From assembly GCF_002407205.1 (NCBI RefSeq), contig NZ_CP023549.1:599001-663000 (forward strand): 64,000 bases of DNA, read 5' to 3'. Below are positions 43,450-53,306 of this stretch, piece after piece. The notes beneath the pieces are model-generated. The model saw only the letters and a list, made by a program, of their open reading frames with translations, was not told the origin of the DNA and ran no database searches. Position numbers and translations under genes: made by a program. Position 1 is the first letter of the stretch. Each line of letters begins with the position of its first letter. The stretch is from Rhodobacter sp. CZR27. GTDB lineage: Bacteria > Pseudomonadota > Alphaproteobacteria > Rhodobacterales > Rhodobacteraceae.

Positions 43450-44988
43450 GTGATCGACGAAAGCTCCGAACGTCCTGTCCGCATTCATCTGGCTGATCAA
43501 ACGGCCCGGGAGATCCTTCGCGCGGCAAGGGATGCGGTGGTCGTGATCGACCTGTCGGCGAGAATCATCCTTTTCAACGCTGCGGCCGAGCGGATGTTCG
43601 GCTATACGGCCCGGCAGGTTATCGGGCGTCCGCTCGATCTTCTCATCCCCGAGGAGTCGCGCGAAAGGCATCGCCAACGGTTGCGCCTGATCCGGATGAC
43701 CGGCATCACCCCGCGTCAGGCCCATACGCTCGGTCGGATGCAGGGCCGGCGCGCCGACGGCAGCCGCTTCCCGATGGACATTGCGATCTCCCGCGCGCAG
43801 AGCCCGGACGGGCCGGTGTTCATGGCCATGGTGCGCAGCTTGTCCGCGCAGGCGCAGGCCCTTGACCCGGGCGACACGGCCGCCGGCCACCACAAGGGGA
43901 TGGTCGAGGGTCCGCAGCATCTGACATGGACCTGCGGCCCCGATGGCATCTGCGACTACATCAGCCCGCAATGGGCCGACTACACCGGCGCTGCCGCGGA
44001 AGAGCTGCTGGGCATGGGCTGGGCCGCGTTCATCCACCCCAAGGATTGCGAACAGGTCGTCGAGACCTGGTATGACTGCGTCAAGCGGGGTGCCGCCCAC
44101 GAATGCGAATTCCGCCTGCGGCGGCGCGACGGGACCTTTCGCTGGTTCCATTCGCTCGCTGTCCCGCTGCGGGACGGTCAGGGCCTGATCCGGCGCTGGC
44201 ACGGCTCGACCACCGAGGTCGATGACCTGCGGCGCAGCCCGCAACGTCCCGCCCGACATGACGAGACGCTGGCCTTCGCCGTGGAAGCGGGTCAGGTGGG
44301 GGTCTGGGAAGCGGATCTCCTCACCGGGGCGGTCCGGGGGAACGCGCGGCACGACTTCATCTTCGGCTATGACACGCCGCCGTCGTCGTGGAGCATCGAT
44401 GCCGCGGAGCGACATGTCCTCGAGGAGGATCGCGCCATCTTCCGCGATGCCTGCCGCAAGGCCGGCGTGATCGGCATGATCGACATCGAGGTGCGCATCC
44501 GCGACACTCGCGGGTCGCTGCGCCGGATCGCCCTGCGCGGGCAATTGGCACAGCAGCCCGGCCGCCTGCTCGGCACGATCACCGACATCACCGACCGCAA
44601 GGACCCATCCGGGCAGGCGCATCTTCAGGCGGTCGTCAGGTCGATGGACGACGCGCTGATCACGACCGGGGTCGATGGCGCCATCACCTCCTGGAATCCG
44701 GGCGCCGAACGCCTGTTCGGCTGGACCGAGGAGGAGATCGTCGGCAGAAGCATCATGGTGCTCGTTCCGGACGACCTGAGGACCGACGGCGAGACCCGGT
44801 GGCGGGATCACGCGAAGGGTCTTGCGAGCTTCGCCTTCGAGACGCGGCGTCTCCACAAGAACGGGACCTCCATCGAGGTCTCGGTGGTGGTTTCGCCGAT
44901 CCGGGACGAGGCGGGCCGGTTCGTCGGGCTCGCCGGCGTGCTTCGCGAACGACGCGCGGATCGGGGAGAGCCTCGCCTGTCGGCTTGA
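43450..44988 (+). CDS. Multi-PAS sensor protein without an output domain
   Basis: 512-aa protein of four PAS/PAC units. PAS1 is at about residues 15-130 (AARDAVVVIDLSARIILFNAAAERMFGYTARQVIG). PAS2 is at about 150-255 (YISPQWADYTG, a PAS_3 type with FRWFHSLAVPLRD). PAS3 is at about 265-380. PAS4 is at about 390-505 (VVRSMDDALITTGVDGAITSWNPGAERLFGWTEEEIVG). It ends right after the last PAC, with GLAGVLRERRADRGEPRLSA, where relatives continue into a kinase, GGDEF or HWE domain. No frameshifted continuation was found. The best start is GTG 43450, although no clear ribosome binding site is visible. It may act as an adaptor to a separate kinase or be a truncated kinase. Confidence 0.7.
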   Translation: MIDESSERPVRIHLADQTAREILRAARDAVVVIDLSARIILFNAAAERMFGYTARQVIGRPLDLLIPEESRERHRQRLRLIRMTGITPRQAHTLGRMQGRRADGSRFPMDIAISRAQSPDGPVFMAMVRSLSAQAQALDPGDTAAGHHKGMVEGPQHLTWTCGPDGICDYISPQWADYTGAAAEELLGMGWAAFIHPKDCEQVVETWYDCVKRGAAHECEFRLRRRDGTFRWFHSLAVPLRDGQGLIRRWHGSTTEVDDLRRSPQRPARHDETLAFAVEAGQVGVWEADLLTGAVRGNARHDFIFGYDTPPSSWSIDAAERHVLEEDRAIFRDACRKAGVIGMIDIEVRIRDTRGSLRRIALRGQLAQQPGRLLGTITDITDRKDPSGQAHLQAVVRSMDDALITTGVDGAITSWNPGAERLFGWTEEEIVGRSIMVLVPDDLRTDGETRWRDHAKGLASFAFETRRLHKNGTSIEVSVVVSPIRDEAGRFVGLAGVLRERRADRGEPRLSA

Positions 44989-45241
44989 TGCCGCCGGCGC
45001 CCCAAGGTCGCTTCGTGAGGCGCCCCGTCTTCTCGCGTCGCACCTTCGACAGCGGGTCGGTCAGCATGGGCGCCGAGCGGCCCCTCGTCCGAAACGAGGA
45101 ACAGCGGCAGCGGCGTCGCCATCAGGCCGCCGGCTGTCCCCCGTGACGAAGTTGGCAGGACGCGACGCAAGGATCGCCGCATGAAGATCGGGCAGGTCCT
45201 CCATGCGGAAGGCGGGGGGCGTGGACATCGGGGCGCTCCGG

Positions 45242-45871
45242 TCAGGCGGCGCCGTTCAGGACATGGTTCAGAAGGCCCGCCGCCAGCAGGATCATGGTGG
45301 CCCCGACCAGCAGGTCAAGCACCCGCCAGGCGAGCGGCCGCTCAAAGAGCGGCGCGAGCAGCCGGGCGCCGAAGCCGAGCACGGTGAACCACGCCATGCT
45401 GGCCAGCCCCGCTCCGGCGACGAAGGGAACCTGGGCACCCTCGGGCTGCGCCGCCCCGACCGAGCCCACCAGCAGCACGGTATCAAGGTAGACATGCGGG
45501 TTGAGCAGCGTGAAACCGGCGACGCGGGCGAGCGCGCCGGCGAGCGACAGCGCCTCGCCGCCGTTCTCCGCCACCAGCCGCTCGGGGTGCAGGGCCCGGC
45601 GCAGGGCCGAAAGCCCGTACCAGCCGAGGAACGCCGCCCCGCCCAGCGACAGGGCCGCCACCAGCGCCGGAGCCTGCCCCAGCACTGCGCCAAGCCCCGC
45701 CACCCCCACCGCGATCAGCGCGAGATCGGCCAGCGCGCAGAAGGCGATGACGGCTCCGACGTGCTCGCGTCGAAGCCCTTGGCGCAGGACAAAGGCGTTC
45801 TGGGCGCCGATGGCGACGATCAGGCCGAGGGACAGGACGAAACCGGTGAGGAAGGGGGCGATGTCTTGCAT
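45242..45871 (-). CDS. argO: LysE/ArgO-family amino acid exporter
   Basis: 209-aa, six-helix exporter of the LysE/YggA family. Recognised by FVLSLGLIVAIGAQNAFVLRQGLRREHV at the N-terminus and GFTLLNPHVYLDTVLLVGSVGA in the middle. It exports basic amino acids (arginine or lysine), avoiding toxicity from peptides or canavanine. It is divergent from argP with only 72 bp between start codons, the standard layout in which ArgP with arginine activates argO. Confidence 0.88.
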   Translation of the reverse strand: MQDIAPFLTGFVLSLGLIVAIGAQNAFVLRQGLRREHVGAVIAFCALADLALIAVGVAGLGAVLGQAPALVAALSLGGAAFLGWYGLSALRRALHPERLVAENGGEALSLAGALARVAGFTLLNPHVYLDTVLLVGSVGAAQPEGAQVPFVAGAGLASMAWFTVLGFGARLLAPLFERPLAWRVLDLLVGATMILLAAGLLNHVLNGAA

Positions 45872-45943
45872 GACGGCTTCCTTGCCGTGACGGCCGGGTG
45901 TAGTCCAGTTCAGGATGCTAATGCTGATGAAGCAGGGCTAAGG

Positions 45944-46843
45944 ATGCTGGACTATCCCTTGCTCGCCGCCCTTGCCGCCGTGGTGCGCGAGGGCGGCTTC
46001 GACCGTGCCGCGGCCAGGCTGGGGGTGACCCCTTCCGCCGTCTCGCAGCGCATCCGCGCGCTGGAAGAGCGGGTCGGCGCCGCGCTGGTCGTGCGCAGCC
46101 AGCCGCCGGTTCCGACCGAGGCCGGCGCGCGGCTCTGCGCCCATGTCGAGCGCGTGCGCCTGCTCGAGGACGAGCTGGCCGCCGACCTGCCCCGGCTTGC
46201 GGGGCCGGAGGAGGGGCCTGCGACGCTCCGGGTGGCGGTCAACGCGGATTCGCTCGGCAGCTGGTTCCTGCCTGCCGCCGCGCGCTTTGCCGAGGCGACC
46301 GGGGCGCTCCTCGACCTTGTGCTGGATGACGAGGAGCATACGGCGGCGCGGCTGCGCACGGGCGAGGTGCTCGCGGCGGTCACCGCCGAACCGGCCCCGG
46401 TGCCGGGCTGCCGCACGCGCGCGCTCGGCGCCCTCCGTTATGTCGCGACGGCAAGTCCCGCCTTCCTCGACCGGCACTTCCCGCAGGGCGTGCATCCCGG
46501 GGCGCTGGCCCGCGCGCCGGTCCTGCGGTTCGACCGTAAGGACGGGCTGCAGGCGCGCTGGGTGCGACAGACCTTCGGTCCGGTGCCCGAGGGCCCGACG
46601 CATCAGGTGCCCTCGACGCAGGGTTTCCTTGACGCGAGCCTTGCCGGGATCGGCTGGGCGCTGAACCCGTTGCCGCTCGCGGCAGGGCATCTCGCGGCTG
46701 GCCGCCTTGTCGATCTGGTGCCCGGCCAATTCCTCGACGTTCCGCTGCACTGGCAGCACGCGCGGCTGGGCGCCCGGCTTCTCGATGCGCTGACGAAGGA
46801 GGTCGCGGCGGCCGCGCGCCGCTGTCTCGTGCCGGCCGGTTGA
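45944..46843 (+). CDS. argP: LysR-family regulator ArgP (IciA)
   Basis: 299-aa LysR-type regulator. The N-terminal HTH is MLDYPLLAALAAVVREGGFDRAAARLGVTPSAVSQRIRALEERVG, typical of ArgP. The effector domain starts near residue 90 (TLRVAVNADSLGSWFLPAA), which is also diagnostic for the ArgP branch. It binds DNA as a dimer or tetramer and activates argO in response to arginine or lysine. The divergent argO neighbour supports the assignment. The 45872-45943 interval should hold the binding site; no clear T-N11-A dyad was singled out. Confidence 0.88.
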   Translation: MLDYPLLAALAAVVREGGFDRAAARLGVTPSAVSQRIRALEERVGAALVVRSQPPVPTEAGARLCAHVERVRLLEDELAADLPRLAGPEEGPATLRVAVNADSLGSWFLPAAARFAEATGALLDLVLDDEEHTAARLRTGEVLAAVTAEPAPVPGCRTRALGALRYVATASPAFLDRHFPQGVHPGALARAPVLRFDRKDGLQARWVRQTFGPVPEGPTHQVPSTQGFLDASLAGIGWALNPLPLAAGHLAAGRLVDLVPGQFLDVPLHWQHARLGARLLDALTKEVAAAARRCLVPAG

Positions 46844-47179
46844 GACGGCAATCTCCGCACGTGGCGGGAGGTGCCGCTTGTCGCAACCGTGCCGCCACGG
46901 CCGGCCGCCGCGTCGGAGATGCAACATGCGCCGTCGCTTTTTGTCCGAGGTTCGACAGGGGCGTGGGCCTCGCACGCGCTCCGGACAGGAAAACCCGGCT
47001 TGGCACGCGGCCTGCTTATCGCTGTATTGTCAAACTACATAGCGAGAGGGCGGAGATGGCGGACGGACACCTGCGGACCGGGTCGGAGGAACGGAGATGT
47101 CCGCCTGACCGCCGCCCCCGCCAGCCGCGGCTCGGCTGCCGTCCCCGCACCCCTTGCCCCTCATGATCCCGGAGCCCCC
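46844..47179. other. 336-bp gap with a molybdate-type box ahead of modD
   Basis: Holds the dyad at 47019-47045. The 134 bp between that dyad and modD contain no ORF longer than a few codons and no modABC remnants that I can recognise. Confidence 0.45.
47019..47045 (+). promoter_or_regulatory. ModE/Mop-type molybdate-responsive box
   Basis: Half-sites TCGCTGTAT and ACATAGCGA are separated by 9 nt. They match the arms of the ModE consensus (ATCGCTATATA-N6/7-TATATAACGAT) with only a few mismatches. It lies 134 bp upstream of modD, a molybdate-linked gene, which makes a chance match less likely. Confidence 0.6.
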
Positions 47180-48013
47180 ATGTTTCTCATCGACGACCAG
47201 GCCCTTCTCGCCCTGATCCGCGAGGACGTCCCCTTCGGCGACCTCACGACGCGCTCGCTCGGCTTCGGCCGGTCGCGGGGCCACCTCGTGATGACGGCGC
47301 GCGACCCGATGACCCTCTGCGCGGTCGAGGAGGCGGGGCGGATCTTCGAACTTCTGGGCTGCGCGGCCGACCTCGCCGCCACCTCGGGCGAGGCGCGCGC
47401 CCGGGGCGACATGATCCTGGGCGCCGCAGGGTCGGCCGAGGCGCTCTTTGCCGGCTGGAAGGTGGCGCAGGTGCTTGTGGAATGGGCCGCAGGCATCGCC
47501 ACCGCAACGCGCGAGCTGGTCGATGCGGCGACCGCCGCCCGGCCCGGCGCGGTCGTGGCCTGCACGCGAAAATCCGTGCCGGGCACGCGGGCGCTGGCGC
47601 TCAAGGCGGTCACGGCGGGCGGCGCCACGATCCATCGTGCGGGTCTCTCGGACACGGTGCTGGTCTTCCCCGAGCACCGCGCCTTCGCCCCGGGCTGCCT
47701 GAAGGGCCAGCTGATGCGGCTGCGCGCCGCCTGCCCCGAGCGGCACATCGTGGTCGAGGTGACCCGCCACGACGAGGCGCTACGCGCGGCGGAATGGGGC
47801 GCCGACGTCGTGCAGCTGGAGAAGTTCGCTCCCGATGCGGTCGCGCGGGTGGTGGCCGAGCTGTCGGATGCGCGGGTCCGGGTGGCCGCTGCCGGGGGCA
47901 TCACGGCCGCCAATGCGGCCGATTATGCGGCCACCGGCGCGGACGTTCTGGTGACCTCGTCGCCCTACCACGCCCGGCCGCGCGACGTGGCGGTGACGCT
48001 GGAGCCCGCCTGA
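47180..48013 (+). CDS. modD: ModD, molybdenum-transport-associated nicotinate-nucleotide pyrophosphorylase homologue
   Basis: 277-aa protein related to quinolinate phosphoribosyltransferase (NadC). It starts at ATG 47180 behind GGAG. Family marks include the N-terminal IREDVPFGDLTTRSLGF, then CTRKSVPGTRALALKAVTAGGATIHRAGLSDTVLVF, which replaces the NadC TRKTxPGLR...GGGxxHR. The C-terminus has AAGGITAANAADYAATGADVLVTSSPY. ModD usually ends a modABCD operon, but here it stands alone. Its reaction is not firmly known. Genes for molybdoenzymes (napA) lie 10 kb away. Confidence 0.85.
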   Translation: MFLIDDQALLALIREDVPFGDLTTRSLGFGRSRGHLVMTARDPMTLCAVEEAGRIFELLGCAADLAATSGEARARGDMILGAAGSAEALFAGWKVAQVLVEWAAGIATATRELVDAATAARPGAVVACTRKSVPGTRALALKAVTAGGATIHRAGLSDTVLVFPEHRAFAPGCLKGQLMRLRAACPERHIVVEVTRHDEALRAAEWGADVVQLEKFAPDAVARVVAELSDARVRVAAAGGITAANAADYAATGADVLVTSSPYHARPRDVAVTLEPA

Positions 48014-48223
48014 GCAGCCGTGCCGCGAGAAGGGCGCCCCCATCCGGCACCGGGCGGTCCCTTGCCGCTGACCGGCGTGTGTCGGGATTGGCTGTTGCCT
48101 CTACGACTGCCCCGCACGGCCGGCGGGGCCTTGACCCGGTGAGCCCGGGCATGCCCGCCGCGGCAGCGCGCGGATGCCCTGCACCGGCCAGCCCGGGCCG
48201 GTCAGTCGCGACGGGTGCCTTGG

Positions 48224-49642
48224 TCAGCCTGCGGCGGGCGATCCTCCTGCCATCGGGCTCCGCTGGCGGGGCAGATACTGGCCGGCTCCGGGGCGGACGA
48301 ACTCCTCCCCGTCCCGCATCGCGACCTGCCCACGCAGGAGCACCATGACGGGCCAGCCCTGCACCTCCAGCCCCTCGTAGGGCGTGTAGTCGGCGCCGTG
48401 GTGCAGGCGGTCGTTCGTCACCACGCGCCGCTCGCGCGGGTTCCAGAGCGCAAGGTCCGCATCCGATCCCACCGCGATCGTGCCCTTGCGCGGGTAAAGC
48501 CCGTAGAGCTTGGCGTGGTTCGTGGCGGTCAGCGCCACGAAGCGGTTGATGTCGATCCGGTTCTTCATCACACCTTCCGAGAACAGGATCGGCAGCCGCG
48601 TCTCGACGCCGGGAATGCCGTTCGGAACCCAGCGGAAGCTGCGCGTGCCCTTCGGGTTCAGCTTGCCCTGCGGGTCGTCGAAGCGGAACGGGCAATGGTC
48701 CGAGGAGTAGAGATCGAAGATCCCCTGCTCCAGCCCCTGCCAGCAGGCTGCCTGACTGGCGGCGTCGCGCGGGGGCGGCGAGCAGACGAATTTCGCGCCC
48801 TCCCAGCCGTCGCGGTCAAGGTCGTCCGCCGTCAGCATCAGGTATTGCGGGCAGGTCTCGCCCGCCACCCTGATCCCCCGCATCCGGGCGCGGGCGATCT
48901 CTTCCATCGCCTCGCGGTTCGAGACATGGACGATCACCAGCGGAACGCCGACGATCTCGGCCAGCGACAGCGCGCGGTGGGTGGCCTCGCGCTCGGCCGC
49001 GATGGGGCGGCTGGTGGCGTGGCCGAGCGGCGAGAGGCGGCCCTCCTCCTCGTGCTTGCCGATCAGGAAGCGGATCGCGTCCTCATTCTCGCAATGGACC
49101 ATGACCAGCGCGCCCGTGGATCGCGCGGCGTCGAGCGTGGCAAGGATCTCGTCGTCGCGCAGGCGCAGCCCTTCATAGGTCATGAAGACCTTGAGCGAGG
49201 TATAGCCGTCCTCGACCAGCGCGGGCAGTTCCTGTCCCAGCACGGATGGCGTGGGGTCTGTGACGATCAGGTGGAAGCTCACGTCGGTCAGGCAGCGCCC
49301 CTCGGCCAGCGCGTGATAGCCGGCCAGCGCCTCGCGCAGGGACTGGCCCTTCTGTTGCAGACAGAAGGGCAGGACGGTGGTGTTGCCGCCATGCAGGGCC
49401 GAGCGCGTGCCGCTTTCGAAATCGTCGGCCATGACGATGCCGTCGCCCGAGGGTTGGGCGATGTGGACATGGCTGTCGATCCCGCCCGGCAGCACGAAGA
49501 GGCCAGTGGCGTCGATCTGGTCGAGCGCGGGACCGAGGTGTTCGGCCAGCGCCGTGATGCGGCCGCCACGGATGCCCACGTCGCAGCGGATGGTGTCGGA
49601 GGCGGTGACGACGGTGCCGCCGCGGATGACGAGGTCGAACAT
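48224..49642 (-). CDS. hydA: Dihydropyrimidinase / D-hydantoinase
   Basis: 472-aa cyclic amidohydrolase. The zinc ligands are in GGIDSHVHIAQP (H58, H60), and the carboxylated lysine is K151 in TSLKVFMTYEG. Further His ligands are VMVHCEN and IVHVSN, and the catalytic Asp is in LYSSDHCPF. It opens hydantoin or dihydropyrimidine rings in the cytoplasm. It is the last gene of a minus-strand operon, one base after the PLP enzyme gene. With an amino acid-type importer upstream, the unit probably imports and degrades a cyclic ureide or its derivative. No carbamoylase gene is present in the window. Confidence 0.88.
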   Translation of the reverse strand: MFDLVIRGGTVVTASDTIRCDVGIRGGRITALAEHLGPALDQIDATGLFVLPGGIDSHVHIAQPSGDGIVMADDFESGTRSALHGGNTTVLPFCLQQKGQSLREALAGYHALAEGRCLTDVSFHLIVTDPTPSVLGQELPALVEDGYTSLKVFMTYEGLRLRDDEILATLDAARSTGALVMVHCENEDAIRFLIGKHEEEGRLSPLGHATSRPIAAEREATHRALSLAEIVGVPLVIVHVSNREAMEEIARARMRGIRVAGETCPQYLMLTADDLDRDGWEGAKFVCSPPPRDAASQAACWQGLEQGIFDLYSSDHCPFRFDDPQGKLNPKGTRSFRWVPNGIPGVETRLPILFSEGVMKNRIDINRFVALTATNHAKLYGLYPRKGTIAVGSDADLALWNPRERRVVTNDRLHHGADYTPYEGLEVQGWPVMVLLRGQVAMRDGEEFVRPGAGQYLPRQRSPMAGGSPAAG

Positions 49643-49643
49643 C

Positions 49644-50876
49644 TCAGGCGGCCTTTCGCAGGATCTCGTCGAAGGCGGCGCAGAGCCGGTCCACCTCGTC
49701 CAGCGTGTTGTAGTGCACCATCGACACGCGCAGCAGCCCGCCGTCGTCCATCTCGTCCAGCGACTCGACTAGGCGGCGGGCGTGGAAATCGCCGTGCCGG
49801 ATGGCGATGCGGTGGTCGTCCATGGCGCGGGCGAGCGCCGCCGAATCGCGGCCGGGGAAGCGGAAGGCGATGGTCGGGATGCGGGTCGAGCCCTCGTTGC
49901 GCGCGGGTCCGATCACGCGGACATCGTTGCGCTGGCCGAGCCAGCCCAGAAGCCGGGCGACCAGTGCGTCCTCCTGCGCGGTGATCGCGCGGAAACCCGC
50001 CTCGATCCGCGCGCGGACGGGGCCCGCCGCGCCCCCCAGCTCCGCCAGGTAGTCGCGGATCCCGAGCACGCTGTAGGCGCATTCATAGCTCGGGTTGCCC
50101 GGCTCCAGCTTCCCGGGCACGCGGTCCTTGCCGTAGAAATAGTGATAGAGCGTATCCAGCTCCAGCAGATGCGCGTGCTTGCCATACATCACCGCGTAAT
50201 GCGGCCCATAGGTCTTGTAGAGGCTGAAGACATAGTAATCGACGTCCCATGCCTGCACGTCGATGGCGCGATGCGGGGCGTAGGCCACGGCGTCGACGCA
50301 GAGCCGCGCGCCGTGGTCGTGGACGAAGCGGGCGATCTCGGCCACCGGATGCACCTGGCCCAGGATGTTCGAGACATGGGTGACGCAGACCAGCCGCGTG
50401 CGGTCGGTCATCAGCGGCGCAAGGTCGTCGAGCTTCAGCGTGAAGCTGTTGCGGTCGAGCGGCCAGACCTTCACCACGATGCCGAACTCTCGCAGCGCCA
50501 TCCATGGGCCGATGTTGGATTCGTGATCGGCCATCGTGACCACGATCTCGTCGCCGGGCGACAGCTGGCTGCGCATCGCGCGGGCAAGGTTCTGCAGAAG
50601 CACCGTGGTCGAGGGACCGAAGACGATCTCCTCGGGGCGTGCGGCGTTCACCAGCGTCGCGGCGGCGGCGCGGCCCGCGGCCAGCGCCTCGGCCGCGGCC
50701 TGCGACACCGCATAGCTGCCGCCGATCTGGACGTTCTTCTCGTAGAGGAACTCGGTCATCCGCTCGACCGCGCCGCGCAGGATCTGCGAGCCGCCCGCAT
50801 TGTCGAAAAGCGTCCAGCCGCGCGCAAGCCCCGGGAAATGGGCGCGCACGCGGTCGAGGTTCAGGGTGTCGGTCAT
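49644..50876 (-). CDS. Class V aminotransferase, cysteine desulfurase-like (VC1184 group)
   Basis: 410-aa PLP-dependent fold type I enzyme. FDNAGGSQILRGAVERM at residue about 24 is the signature start of the VC1184-type subgroup. The ADHESN loop is followed by the PLP region CVDAVAYAPHR, and the Schiff-base lysine is K221 in FSLYKTYGPHY. The active-site cysteine loop of true IscS/SufS desulfurases is not evident. Members of this group often cluster with amidohydrolases and importers, so a lyase or transaminase step in ureide or amine breakdown is more likely than sulfur supply. The stop is one base from the hydA start. Confidence 0.75.
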   Translation of the reverse strand: MTDTLNLDRVRAHFPGLARGWTLFDNAGGSQILRGAVERMTEFLYEKNVQIGGSYAVSQAAAEALAAGRAAAATLVNAARPEEIVFGPSTTVLLQNLARAMRSQLSPGDEIVVTMADHESNIGPWMALREFGIVVKVWPLDRNSFTLKLDDLAPLMTDRTRLVCVTHVSNILGQVHPVAEIARFVHDHGARLCVDAVAYAPHRAIDVQAWDVDYYVFSLYKTYGPHYAVMYGKHAHLLELDTLYHYFYGKDRVPGKLEPGNPSYECAYSVLGIRDYLAELGGAAGPVRARIEAGFRAITAQEDALVARLLGWLGQRNDVRVIGPARNEGSTRIPTIAFRFPGRDSAALARAMDDHRIAIRHGDFHARRLVESLDEMDDGGLLRVSMVHYNTLDEVDRLCAAFDEILRKAA

Positions 50877-50905
50877 GATGTCTCCGGAGGCGGGCGGGGC
50901 GGCAG

Positions 50906-51646
<741 letters not shown>

Positions 51647-51647
51647 G

Positions 51648-52319
51648 TCAGCGGCTCCGCGCACCAAAGCGGCCTTCCAGCCGCGAGACGATGGCCACCA
51701 GCGGCCACAGAAGCGCGATGTAGATCAGCGCGGCCCCGATCAGCGGCGAGGGGTTGGCGGCCAGCGCCTGCGCCTGCGTCGCCTGTTTCAGCAGGTCCGG
51801 CATCGCCACGACAGAGGCCAGCGCCGTGTCCTTCATCACGTTGATGCAGTTGTTGGTCAGCGGCGGGATCACGATGCGGATCGCCTGCGGCAGGATCACG
51901 TCCACCATCGTGTGGCGATAGCTCAGCCCCAGCGCCCCCGAGGCCTCGAACTGGCCGCGCGGAATGGCTTCGATCCCGGCGCGGAAGATCTCGGCGGTAT
52001 AGGCGCTGGACACCAGCGTCAGCGTCACCGCCGCCGAGACGAAGGGTGACAGGCGGATGCCCACGAAGGGCAGCGCGTAATAGACCACGATCAGCAGGAC
52101 GAGGATCGGGATCGAGCGCAGGATGTCGATATAGACCCGCGCAAGGCCGCGGAACACGGCCATCCCGTAAAGCCGCACCAGCGCAAGGCCGAGGCCCAGC
52201 ACCAGCCCGCCCAGGATGCTCGTCACCCCCAGCTTGACCGTGACCCAGAGGCCGGACAGCAGCAGCGGAAAGGTCCGCACCAGAACCGGCACGTTGAAGA
52301 ATGTGTCGAAGATGTCCAT
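51648..52319 (-). CDS. ABC importer permease, polar amino acid type (HisM/GlnP)
   Basis: 223-aa inner-membrane permease with about five helices. The EAA-type coupling loop is present as [22 protein letters not shown]. The start [24 protein letters not shown] is typical of the HEQRo family. It forms the channel, probably as a homodimer because only one permease gene is present. Confidence 0.9.
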   Translation of the reverse strand: MDIFDTFFNVPVLVRTFPLLLSGLWVTVKLGVTSILGGLVLGLGLALVRLYGMAVFRGLARVYIDILRSIPILVLLIVVYYALPFVGIRLSPFVSAAVTLTLVSSAYTAEIFRAGIEAIPRGQFEASGALGLSYRHTMVDVILPQAIRIVIPPLTNNCINVMKDTALASVVAMPDLLKQATQAQALAANPSPLIGAALIYIALLWPLVAIVSRLEGRFGARSR

Positions 52320-52368
52320 GCGGCCCCCGGCTGGACAGGGCGGCGAAGGCTCGCCGCCCCGGATGCGC

Positions 52369-53169
52369 TCAGTCGAGCTTCGGCATGTCGAGAACCTTCG
52401 CCGTCGAGGTCGTGGCCTCGGGCTCGGCGCCGAACCACTTCTTGTGCAACGCAGCCACCACGCCTTCGGTCTTCAGCTGGCTGATGACCTCGTTCACCTC
52501 GGCCGCCAGCGGGGCGTCCTTCGCGAACATCATCGAATATTGCTCGCCCGTCGGGATGCGCTCGGCCACCAGATACTGGGGCTTGTCCTTGGCGTAGTAT
52601 TGCAGCGCCGGGATGTCGCTGATGTAGCCGTCGATCCGCCCGGCCGCGAGGTCAAGCATCGCCGGCGCCAGCCCCTCGTAGCGGCGGATGTCGCTGAAGC
52701 CCTGCGCGGCGGTGTTCTCGGTCGCCCACATGTCGCCGGTCGATCCGGTGTCCACGCCCACCACCTTGCCCTTCATGTCGGCAACACCCTTGATCCCGCT
52801 CGCCGCCATCACCGTCAGCGACTGATCGCTGTCATAGTAGGGCTGTGCGAATGACACCGATTCCAGCCGCTTCTGCGTGATGGTGATCGAGGACATCGCC
52901 ATGTCGATCCGCCCCGACTGCACCGCCGAGAACAGGCCGTTGAACGGGATGTTCTCGATTTTCACTTCGCGGCCCAGCCGCTTGCCGATCTCGGTCGCCA
53001 GATCCACCTCGAAGCCCACGAAGGCGCCCGAGTCATCCTGGAATTCCCACGGTACGTTGCCGATGTTGGCGCCCACGGTCAGGTCTGCCGCCTGCGCGCC
53101 CGCCGCGCCGATCCCCAGCGCCAGCCCCGAAGCCAGCGCTGCCGCCCGCAGAAAATCGCGTCTCCTCAT
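52369..53169 (-). CDS. Periplasmic solute-binding protein, family 3
   Basis: 266-aa binding protein. A twin-arginine-like leader (MRRRDFLRAAALASGLALGIGAAGAQA, cleavage after about residue 27) precedes the mature protein DLTVGANIGNVPWEF. The domain pattern VGFEVDLATEIGKRLG and GRIDMAMSSITITQKR is typical of SBP_bac_3 (amino acid type). The GANIGNVPWE start, rather than GTEGTYPPF, suggests an uncommon ligand. First gene of the operon; its promoter overlaps the triple operator at 53207-53233. Confidence 0.88.
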   Translation of the reverse strand: MRRRDFLRAAALASGLALGIGAAGAQAADLTVGANIGNVPWEFQDDSGAFVGFEVDLATEIGKRLGREVKIENIPFNGLFSAVQSGRIDMAMSSITITQKRLESVSFAQPYYDSDQSLTVMAASGIKGVADMKGKVVGVDTGSTGDMWATENTAAQGFSDIRRYEGLAPAMLDLAAGRIDGYISDIPALQYYAKDKPQYLVAERIPTGEQYSMMFAKDAPLAAEVNEVISQLKTEGVVAALHKKWFGAEPEATTSTAKVLDMPKLD

Positions 53170-53206
53170 CTGTCGAACCTTTCCCTGTTGCTTCTTGCTG
53201 TTCTAA

Positions 53207-53233
53207 GGTCATACCGGTCAGACCGGTCGAACC
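53207..53233. promoter_or_regulatory. Three abutting GGTNNNACC operators over the divergent promoter
   Basis: Three 9-bp palindromes lie end to end: GGTCATACC, GGTCAGACC and GGTCGAACC. GGTNNNACC is the core of FadR/PdhR/LldR-subfamily GntR operators, and a FadR-type regulator gene starts 74 bp to the right. On the minus strand a TTGGTT/TATGAC pair with 16-nt spacing (53230-53235 and 53208-53213) sits inside the array, so binding should block the importer operon's promoter. Confidence 0.75.
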
Positions 53234-53306
53234 AAGACAAGCATGATGCCTTTTGCATGGCAAGCGGGTAATCGACGGCGGCGCAGCGGACGGGGATGGA
53301 ACGGGG

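Noticed and set aside
44989..45241. Frameshifted kinase domain after the multi-PAS gene
   Set aside because: All three forward frames were read past the stop. None shows an H-box, HATPase or GGDEF motif.
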